From Conoideocrella luteorostrata (lineage: Eukaryota; Ascomycota; Sordariomycetes; Hypocreales; Clavicipitaceae): 64,000 nt of DNA. This document shows, piece by piece, positions 1-9,282 of this stretch. Under the pieces are notes generated by a model. The model saw only the letters and a program-made list of their open reading frames with translations, was not told where the DNA came from and did not search any database. How positions within the stretch are numbered: position 1 is the first letter of the stretch; each line of letters opens with the position of its first letter. The DNA is taken from positions 1 through 64,000 of the forward strand of contig JASWJB010000121.1 in assembly GCA_032433595.1 (NCBI GenBank). The letters run 5' to 3'. Made by a program: the position numbers and the translations under genes.

Positions 1-318
1 ATAAATATATATATATGTTTCCTATTGTTTCCTATTCAGTGGTCCTGGGAAGCTCGGTGGGAGACGCAACTAGCACATCGGTAGCGCAAAAATGAAATGT
101 TGTCAGTTCCACAACATTTGCTGATCTTGATGGAAACCGGTTTGTAGCCCCATACTGTTATATTGCGTGACAGAAATCGATCACATATGAAAGAACTTTC
201 GTGCACAAGAGACTGTCTGATGTCCTCAGTGTGAAGACTTCCATTATCCCAACCAAAGGCCCCTCCCCTTTATTCTTTTGAAAGCAATATCTGGGTTACG
301 CATGTTCAACTCAGAATC
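1..318. other. Upstream region of the chitinase-like gene
   Basis: No gene is seen here. The first 20 bases are an AT alternation. The stretch just before the ATG at 319 is pyrimidine-rich around 260-280, as is common ahead of fungal start codons. It probably holds the promoter and 5' leader of the downstream gene. Confidence 0.4.
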
Positions 319-3300
319 ATGGTGTGTCGCAGCCTTGCTTTCCTCTGGGCAGGCCTGCCCGCCTACGTGGTCTCAATACACTCCACCATTCTCGCCGAAC
401 TACACCGGCCACTCGTTAAATCCCCTAATGAGACTTCAGGATCCATGCCTAACTCTAGTTCCAAACCTGTGTCAGATGGTTCATGTAAAACATATACAAC
501 TGTTGGAAATGAAACTTGTGATGCTATAGCCGGAAGAAATGGGCTGGAAACCAAAGATCTGGAAGAGTTAAACAAGAATACTTGGGGTTCGTTCAATAAA
601 TGGCCAACTTCTTGGTGCAGCTACTGAAACTTCCCCCACAGGCTGGACAAGTTGCAACAGCCCTCCGGAGGGTATAAAGATATGTCTAAGCAAAGGCAAT
701 CCACCAATGCCGACAATACTTCCGAAAGCTGTCTGTGGTCCTCAAGTGAAAGGCAGCTTAATGCTACCTGGGACTAACCTCTCCACATTGAACCCGTGCC
801 CTTTGAATTCTTGTTGCAACCTTGTGAGTTTCTTTTCAGTCACATACCCATTCCATCTACAAGCAAAGGTTAGCTGAACTTACTGATGAATCCCATTACA
901 GCTAGGTCAATGTGGTATTACAAAAGACTTCTGCGTTGATACTCGTAACAATGGAGCTCCAGGCACAGCAAAGAACGGGACGAACAGCTGCATATCCAAC
1001 TGTGGCACGGACATTGTAAAAGGGGAGCCTCCAGAAGTGTTTATAAAGCTTGGGTACTTTGAGGCATTCAATTTGAAACGCAAATGCCTCAATATGGATG
1101 TCAGCCAAGTTCCCGCATCGTATACTCATATGCATTTCGCATTTGGAACGCTCACAGACGATTTGCGAGTATCATTTGAAGACGAATATGTCAAATATCA
1201 ATTTGAACAGTTCAAAAAGCTACGTGGCCCCAATAGAATCTTATCCATTGGCGGTTGGGCTTTCTCTGCCGAAAAGAAATATTATTCGACTTTCCAAAAA
1301 GGCGTAAAATTTGCGAATCGATGGGACATGGCAGCCAACATTGCCACCTTTGTCCTTGAAAATGGTCTGGACGGTGTGAATATTGATTGGGGATACCCAG
1401 GGGTAAGACAGTTCTAACTTAAATTTGGTCCAATTCATCGTTTCTGGTTGCTAAAAAAATTACTCTTTGACAGGCTACCTCAGCGCCTGGAATCCCTCCA
1501 ACAGATAATGATAATGAAGGCGCGATGTACGCCTTGTTTCTTAGTATTCTGAGATCCAAGCTGGACCCAAGTAAATCGCTCTCCATAGCAGCTCCGGCAT
1601 CCTACTGGTACCTACAAAACCTACCCATCCAGAATATGGCCGAAAATCTAGACTATATTGTCTACATGACACATGATTTACATGATCAATGGGATGCCGC
1701 CAATGCGTGGGCCGATTCGGGCTGTCCGGCTGGAAATTGTTTACGAAGCCACGTGAACCTAACTGATACGTTGAGCGCCCTCGTATGCCACATCCCCACA
1801 TTCACTCGCTACTTTAACACCTGCTGACATTGGTTTGCAAGTCTGTGATCACAAAGGCTGGAGTGCCGTCCAAAAAAGTCATTGTTGGTGTCGCAGGCTA
1901 TGGCCGTAGCTTTCAGATGGCGAACTCATCATGCACTGGCTCCAACTGCTCGTTCATTGGTGGCTCTGGCACAGGCAATTCTACGGCTCGTAAAGGCAGA
2001 TGCACAGACACAGCTGGCTACCTTGGCAATGTCGAAATCAGAGAGATCGCCGATTCTCCAGACGCCAAAACGTGGTACGACAAGGACAGCGATAGCAACA
2101 TCATGACCTACAACGGTGACAATTGGGTGTCTTACATGAGTGACGCCGTCCGCGATAGCCGAACTAAATTATACAAGGATTACAACATGGGTGGTACCGC
2201 TAACTGGGCTATGGATCTTAATCAGTTTCACGATGCTCCAAAAGTTTATGAAGGTTCCGACGTTGATTTAGGCTGGGACAACATAAAATCAAATATTAAA
2301 AACTTCGGGCAGGCGAAAGTTTGCAACTTGGATGCACGAACCGGCACTTGGGTCAATCTCGAGTGCACCAAAGATCAAGTTGCCTCACCATTCGACTTTA
2401 CTCCAAATGATAGATGGAAGGCGCTTGAATGCGGCGCAGCTTGGAATGATGCGAAAGTCAGATGGGTGTCTTGTGATCGAGGGAGAATAACTTTTAGCAA
2501 TTCGATATCTCAGTTTCTTCACACGAATGAAAACGCCGTTCGTCTCACACCAACCACATCTCAATCTGAGCCACCTACGCTAATCGCAGTCTAGAAATGT
2601 AACGACTTAGCAGCTGTGGATAATTGTGAATCTGACGCTTCTTGTGCGGTTCACCGTTCAGCCTCGGATGCCCGAAAGCACTGGACTGGTGCTTGCTCGT
2701 ACCTCGTGTGGAATTCACTTGGGAAAATCCACAGCGTATGTAGCATTCTCCCTGACAAAACACAGGTTGTTCAGCTGATCCATAGTCTGATCCCTTGGAT
2801 AATACCAAGAAACCGATTTGGCTCGGGTTTGAATGAATAATAGGGCTAACCAAGGCAAATGCAGCTAATTAAGAATTACGCATCCAGCATGGAGAAAGCA
2901 GCCACGCAGATTCAAAATAAAAAGAGTGAATTTCTGGACACCTTTGCTCCCCAAGGGCATAAACCTGATTTCGCTCTCCACTTTGGAATCTTCCTAACAA
3001 TCATGCAAATTCCGGCAACGGCCGCGGGTACCTTTGTCTGGAAAGGATGTGAGTTCTGGTCATCCCTTGATTGTTCGAAAAATACCCTACCAGAACAGGA
3101 TTTGATATCTATAACGACGCTGCGTATGAGCAGGAAAATATACAGCAATACAGTCTCGCTAACGAGTAACATAGTGCTTAGGGAGTTGGCTTTTTTCAAG
3201 GCGAAAGCGGTCAGACTAGACATAGTAAAGGACACTTCACAGGCCATGGTTCAGGCAGGCTTCCTGATAAGCCGACGTTTTATCAAGTTTGCAGAACCCC

Positions 3301-4469
3301 CCTCACCCTTCCCTTGGTTCTCACGTGGTTGAAGAAATATCATTTGTTGGCGGAAACTAATATTCCTACTCGCAGGGACTCAACAATAAAAGAAGTAACA
3401 TTTAATGTAATATACGACAAGCTGATCAAGACTTGGGCCGAACAACTCGACGCATTGATCGTTCTACTATTTGATGGCTCCGATCAGAGTCTTCAGAGGC
3501 TTAACCAACTTATTAATTCCGGCCAAATGATCCCTGGGGCGTCCGAAGGGAGGAAAGTAGCCCGCAGCAATGCTGATCACACAGACGCGTTTCTCCAGGA
3601 ACAAATGGTCGAGCGTGTATTCTACGCAGCAGCAATCCCAGTCGTATGGAAGATGCGCCAGCCATATTCCCAGTACCCCGTTGTAATCGACTTTGGTCCG
3701 GACTGCAGTCGCGATATCGATTCAGGATCTGGGTGGTTTCACAACGACGAAGACTATAACGCTGGGTATATCTGCGTTGATAACCACAACTACATTCTTG
3801 GCTCGACCTACGATCGAGACAATGATGGTCCAAATTGTAGCCGTGAGTAATCCCAAGGCTACCCATTTCCTCATTTCAACCTCGCCAAAGACGCGTTGCC
3901 ATGACCTATAGCCTTCCCCTTATCCGCAATCTGTACTCCGGCGCCGAGGATATAGAATGTGTACATCTATGCTGACAAAAACTGCTACAGCTGAATACTA
4001 TGCATGGTGTGGTATTAGCGCCACCAGGGGAGGGCATCTCTTCTCACTGCCTGGCTTGCAAGACATCAAAAAGCCCAACAACAAATTTGGAAATGTGACT
4101 ATAGAGGACCTTGTGGTAGGGTACGAAAGCATCCTGCTTGACGGTCTAAAGATGAAGCCACAGAAGCGCGCTAATGAAGTATATAGTTCCATAAACACGT
4201 GGAAACGCTCTGGAAAGTTGAACATCATGGATGGCTCAACTGGAGGGGTCGATCCTTTCAATAACGACGATTTCAAGGATATGTGGGACAACGGCATTCG
4301 AGTTCCTGGCACCATCCGTATTCCTGTCTGTAGCGCGAAGGAAGCCTACTTCCTGGCTAAAGACGGTATGGGACACGGTCTTCCAAAGGAGGATCTTGCC
4401 AGCTTTCCTTGTTTGAGAGACCCAAGCAAGAGATATGAAAGCGAGTATTATTCTTGGCCCAAGGACTGA
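319..4469 (+). CDS. LysM / chitin-binding / GH18 chitinase-like protein (subgroup C, catalytic Glu missing)
   Basis: Secreted multi-domain chitinase-like protein of about 1,154 residues. Nine exons fit by eye: 319-586, 642-823, 902-1402, 1474-1782, 1842-2537, 2595-2735, 2865-3286, 3376-3842 and 3991-4469. All introns are GT-AG and phases join without frameshift; the 2735/2865 and 3286/3376 junctions are least certain. A short hydrophobic N-terminus may be a signal peptide. Then come a LysM domain (about residues 55-95), a Cys-rich hevein-like chitin-binding domain (about 140-190), the GH18 barrel (from about 196, with SIGGWAFS) and a long C-terminal region typical of fungal subgroup C chitinases, the group related to yeast killer-toxin chitinase subunits. 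The GH18 signature reads DGVNIDWGYPG, so the catalytic Glu is Gly314 (codon 1391-1393). The usual MTYDLHGQWD reads MTHDLHDQWD. The intact reading frame suggests a maintained chitin-binding, non-hydrolytic protein; an early pseudogene is possible. Confidence 0.85.
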
Positions 4470-5433
4470 ATACTAGAGTTCAGGGTACATATTCAAAGGA
4501 ATTTAACTCAACGTACTTAAATAAATAAAAATAAAAAAAACAATACCGTTTTCGATATAAAGAACTTTTATACGCTTTCTTCTCAACAGGAGAATTCTCA
4601 TCGTCTTATTCGGTCTCAAGAAGATATGCTGCGTTACTATGCTGAGTTTCGCAAGGCAAGCTATAACAGGATATCTGTTTTTTTCTCAGGCATCACGGCA
4701 CTTGTAAAGTCTGGCGTTCCTTTCTACAGCAAATAGCATATGGCCGAGGCATTTGATTGTAAAGAAAGGCTAGAAGCAAGTGAATAGTACTGTAAGTTTT
4801 ACACACTACATGTTTTTAAATTTATGTTTTGAGTGACGTAGAACTACGCGTAAGCACAGAACATGAAACTTGGGCATCTGACCATGTCATTCTAAATCAA
4901 AGTTTGGCCATTGACAGAGTTGCTAGTTGCAAGTTTCTTAGGTTGTGCTACCGTCAAGAATGAGTGATGTCTTAGCAGCCATGAGTCGCGTTATGGAAGA
5001 GCTTATGCACTTCGTACGGCACGCATTGCATAAAACGTCGTTTGCTCCTGTCGTCCGAGGTTTCTCCAAGGAGGGAGGAGCCATCGCTCTTGCTTCAAGG
5101 TGCTCAAGCTGGGCTCTTGGGTCACAAAAACTGTTCCAGAGGCCGTTTTCCCTTTTTTTTTTTTCCTTCCTCTATCCATCACGCCCGCTCTTCCATACAC
5201 CGATCTTGTGGTCTTTTCAGTGTTTTTCATCTGTGGTTGATACTAATGCAATATGCGCGACTATAGGACAATCATTTTTAGCGCCCACACATTCAAAACC
5301 AACATGTTCCAATGGCAAAGCAATTAGTTTAATTAATCTTATTTGAGGTAAGCTGGTTCTCGGAGCAGTCTCTTGCTCTTACTCGCGATGTGGGGTGACT
5401 GATCAGCTGCAGCAATAGCAATAATAATAATAC

Positions 5434-5487
5434 CGCCATCAACGCCATCAACACCATCAACGCCATCAACGCCATCAACACCATCAA
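5434..5487. repeat. Nine-base tandem repeat, six copies
   Basis: Six head-to-tail copies of CGCCATCAA, two of them with the variant CACCATCAA. A CAT/CAA-rich tract lies just upstream (AATAATAATAA). No ORF of note spans it with an ATG start, so it is read as a simple minisatellite. Confidence 0.85.
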
Positions 5488-5723
5488 CGCTACCACCACG
5501 ACAGCAGAAGCAAAAGCAAGACTAACAAAAATGTAAGAGGCTGTTCTGTCGCAGTTATTTCAGCTTTGATACAACTAACATATTTTAATAGATGTCACCT
5601 AATGCATCTTTTGCTGTCGTCTGTGGACCACGTTTCCCGAATAATTTGTCTGTTGGATTGGACAGGTGTCCTGATGCCGAAAATAAGAGGGGAAAAGAAG
5701 GACTTGGCTGAAATGAAGGGCAT

Positions 5724-5849
5724 AAATAGGAGGCTTTGGAAGGTTCTATCTAGGGAGAAACTCTGCGTCTTCCGTCATCTCACAATATTCATCAGCATCA
5801 GCATCAGCATCATTAGCATCATTAGCATCATCAATAATATACCTGAATT
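5724..5849 (+). repeat. LTR-like fragment with CAT microsatellite
   Basis: A block beginning AAATAGGAGGCTTTGGAAGG, containing TCTATCTAGGGAGAAA and ending near AATATACCTGAATTTGA. It resembles a block at 60638-60726 that begins AAATAAGAGGGTTTGGAAGG and ends near AATATACATGTAATTTGA. Between the shared parts this copy carries an expanded CATCAG/CATTAG run at about 5791-5838. The TATA-like start followed by a short conserved leader is reminiscent of the transcription-start part of a fungal LTR. No terminal repeats or target-site duplication were identified, so the element type is an inference. Confidence 0.4.
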
Positions 5850-6801
5850 TGACCCCCTCCAGTGGAACGCGACACTATCCCGTCTCCGTGAGGTTTGACA
5901 TCATGCAATCTTCCTACTATATAACCTCACGGTGTAAATTAAATGCTAATACTATAGAGGTAATAAATAAAGATGAGCGCCACGAAACGGGTGGGTGACC
6001 GACAGTGGGAACTCCCTCCATGCCCCAGTCAGGAGGGCCTGGTTTCCCGTCTCGTTGGGAGATTTTAACTAGAATAGAGCCGGCCGTGTAATGATCGACC
6101 ACCGAGCTCGCCGCGCTGATGCCCGCGCCGGTCGTTAAGGGCTGTCTCGCTTCCACTGTCGTTGCTACTGCCAATCCTCTCACTTCTTTCTAACCTTCTC
6201 TCTCCCTCCCTGGTCCAGCTCCGAAACGCCTTCCTCCCAAGGCTACTGGCAACGAGGCGGAGCCCAAACGAAATAGGACTTGCAACAGCGTGAATGACGA
6301 CAATAATGCCGCGCTTGCAAGGGAGGCGCTTCATTCAGATGAGATGTCAACGAGGGCTGAGTATGACATGCACGCGTGCGGATCTAATGGGGCTGTCCAC
6401 AACGAACACTTGCCTGTTATAGTAAATTTAAGCATATTTTAGCTACTGCGTGCATGAGGGGCCCTATATTTAGAAAATTCCGAGTTCAGCTTCTGCGCGC
6501 CAAGACAGATAACGTGGTGCTTCTTGGCGAGGCTGGCTGCGTCACGTTCCGTATTTCGCCTCACTCAGCCCCATTTACGCGAGCGAGTGCGTGTGCGAGT
6601 CCGACAGTGGCTGCGAGTCCGACCAAGGCGACAACCGACTTTCCCGAGTTCTCCGTCCGCTCATACTCATAAATAGTCGCTGTCCATGATAATATCTCAT
6701 AATGCAGCTATATACTATCATATTAACGAATTAGTAAATTATCCTACTCTGCAAATCTGTTTCAGTCCTGCCCACCTACTACTTCTTGTACGCCTCCGAA
6801 C

Positions 6802-7047
6802 ATGTGCTTCGGCTCCCGCTCCAAGTACCCAAAAAAAACCGATCCACATCAATACTACAACGGATATGACCACCAGTTGCGCCCTATCATCATAGACCAA
6901 TCTAATTTTCAGAGGCGCGCGCATAAATCCCCGCGTCGGCGCCGTAAGCATAACGGGGATGGCGGTGGTGACGGCGGAGGTTCTTACGGAGGAGATGGCA
7001 GCGGAGGGGATGGAGGAGGAGGTGGTGGTGGTGACGGCGGCTGCTGA
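6802..7047 (+). CDS. Small MCFG-type protein with Gly/Asp-rich tail
   Basis: An ATG-initiated ORF of 81 codons starting M-C-F-G. Its middle is basic (about residues 40-50, with SPRRRRKHN). Its C-terminal third is almost only Gly and Asp and ends in a single Cys. Short fungal proteins that open with MCFG are, to my recollection, common and of unknown function. The ATG lies about 35 nt after a pyrimidine-rich stretch that follows a possible acceptor, so an untranslated upstream exon is possible. The Gly tail could also be a chance product of a GGN repeat, so the gene is only moderately supported. No function is claimed. Confidence 0.45.
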   Translation: MCFGSRSKYPKKTDPHQYYNGYDHQLRPIIIDQSNFQRRAHKSPRRRRKHNGDGGGDGGGSYGGDGSGGDGGGGGGGDGGC

Positions 7048-9282
7048 TGTGGCAGTACTTGCTGTCGACAAATGGTTTGGAATAACTGTATGGCGATTGA
7101 ATGTTTAACTGTACTGCTTCCTTCATATGCGAGTTGTTTATAGTACCGAAGTTCAATACAATGAATGAATGCCTAGTTGGTAAATAGCCCACAAAACGAG
7201 CATGTCAGAGGCGCCTTTGCATCTAACTCTGGTGGCGCCGGCCGAATTCCAGAGCCGGCGTTGCGGTTCGTATTCTGCGCATGGACAGCCCGACCTTCCG
7301 CCTCTCTTACAACTCCCTATTGAGAGAACTCAAGGTCCCGGCCTGTCGATGTCGCAGGGGCGGTAGGTTGTCATTGTTCACCTTCCTCGCGGCAAAGTGC
7401 GGCGCTGACGAGATGGGTGGTTGAAAACTCTATACTTCGCCTCCATGCTGCTCAATACTGTCGAGTTTGTGCGGCCCAGCCGTCCTGGCTTCTGAAACAA
7501 AAAACCATGGGGGAATGTGATCGATCAGCGACCACGCCAAACGTTCCTAAAAGAGCGTTGACCCCAGGAGACATGCGATCGAAGCTCAATTGGCAACTAG
7601 ATCCCCGACCAAAGCGACCAACACCATCAACGTAACGGGATTTGAGCCGTCCAAGGCGTATGGACTACCGTTTTACTCTCATTGTCAGCCTCACTCAAGG
7701 TTTGCAATTTTTTCTTACTTGGAGTTGGTGGCTGCAACCAGCAATAATATGGATTCGGTGGACGAGCCAAACATGCAGGTCCCTCTCCAGCAAGATGGCA
7801 CCGCACGGATAAGAGTATCGGTATGGCTTATGGAATACACCAGGCATCTACGGCTCCGTGTATATATGCATACTAGTAACAACCAACGACGCATCTGCTC
7901 ACGGGTCTAATCAGACAAAGCTCCCGCAAGGTAGCCTGTCCGTAGAGTAACGACGATCCTCCGTAACTACGGAGCAGCCTTCCTTGCTCTAGCGCCAATC
8001 TCCGTTTGTCAGTATAGTTTGAAAGCGAAGTATGAATATTTTCTAATTAAGCACGGGATCTTGTGGCATTGAGGAGGGCCTAGGGGCAATCCAAGCATAT
8101 GTGCCTGCATGGCGAGGCTGACACATGACACTTCATTCAGTGGCTTCAGCATATGGCACGATTGGCAACCATGGGTGGTTTCATCCGAAGAGTGAAATAA
8201 CGCCTTGGCTAGCCAAGACTCAGCCCCAATTTGTTCTTCATTATTGTATGTGTGGAGTATGTGCTGTATATACCGCCGTATTGATACGGGTGAGCGAAAG
8301 ATGAAGCTACGAAATAGGACAGGCAGTAAGCAAACCGAACAACCTTAAAATGAGCTCCGTGTGAACGAATCATGGTGTTGTGCTTAAGAATTGAGAGAAA
8401 GTGTGCAACCAACCTGCACCGATACGTCCATGCACATGCACATGCACATGGACCTGAACAATGAGGCGAGACCCAACAAAGGATGGCGCAACGGCGTTGG
8501 GCCCGTGGTGTTTGCTCCTCTGGTTGTGTTGTGCAGTGCCAATACTACTTGCATCCAACAAAATATTTTGACAGGATCTTAAAAATTGGTTTTCCATCGC
8601 CCAAGTTACGTCGCGTCATCAAAATTTTAATTACTTCTTATGGTGCTGAACTGTGCCATCTTGCCACTTCTAGTTGTCACGCGGTTCAACCACACCGCAC
8701 ATCTGTTATCCGCCCAAACGGCTTTTACTGTCTGCACGACCAGTTGTTGGTGGCTGCTTATGAGACTTGGAAATTATCAATGGCACCTTCCCTCCCGTTC
8801 ATCTTTATTGTCTCTCATGTCATTTGTGGGCCGTCTTTGTCTTCCACATGTTGGTTGACTGTTACCTCCTCCTCTCCCTTTGGGTCCCACAATGGCAGCA
8901 ACCTCTGGTCTTTGCAAACCCATCTTCTTCCGCCATGGTCGTTGGCAAACCCCTTGACATGACGGGGAGCACGGTCGTAGAGGTTGTTGTACTCCGAAGG
9001 TCCCAATCAATCGAAGTGTAGATTTGGCACAGGTGACTCTGAACCAGTCTTCTTACTACGAAAACAGACTTCATCTCTCTTCTGAACGTTCACTTCTGTT
9101 CTCTTTCTTTTCATGCCATTTCAGTCACAGCATCGCGCAGGATTGGCCAGCGCCAGTAATTATCAGAAGACTTCCAGCAGCGGCCGCCACGCTAGACCCT
9201 CGAATCGATACATACCTCTTGCCGCCGACAGCCAACTACCGGCTCCGATTGTGCGTTTTACTCATGTTGGCTATCGTATATA
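7048..9282. other. Intergenic region upstream of the sulfatase-like gene
   Basis: No recognised gene. An ATG-initiated frame at 8483-8962 could encode 159 residues but shows no motif, and its composition resembles translated non-coding DNA. A short CATGCA repeat lies at about 8431-8452. CTACGGAG near 7970 is a partial match to the 9-mer family seen further right. Confidence 0.45.

Larger units (their letters stand above)
4470..6801. other. Intergenic region with microsatellites and an LTR-like relic
   Basis: No convincing gene. Short open frames here lack recognisable motifs, and several depend on non-ATG starts. It contains a nine-base tandem repeat at 5434-5487 and a CAT-rich LTR-like block at 5724-5849, listed separately. 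The rest looks like ordinary non-coding sequence. Confidence 0.5.

Noticed and set aside
319..4469. Reading the chitinase-like locus as a pseudogene because of several interrupted frames
   Set aside because: Each interruption is resolved by a plausible GT-AG intron with correct phase, and family-conserved residues continue on both sides. Only the active site is degenerate.
4945..5346. 133-codon ORF after the chitinase-like gene
   Set aside because: It needs a non-ATG start or a late ATG, runs through a poly-T tract and shows no conserved motif.
8483..8962. 159-codon ATG ORF upstream of the sulfatase-like gene
   Set aside because: No domain, no homologous motif recognised and non-coding-like composition.
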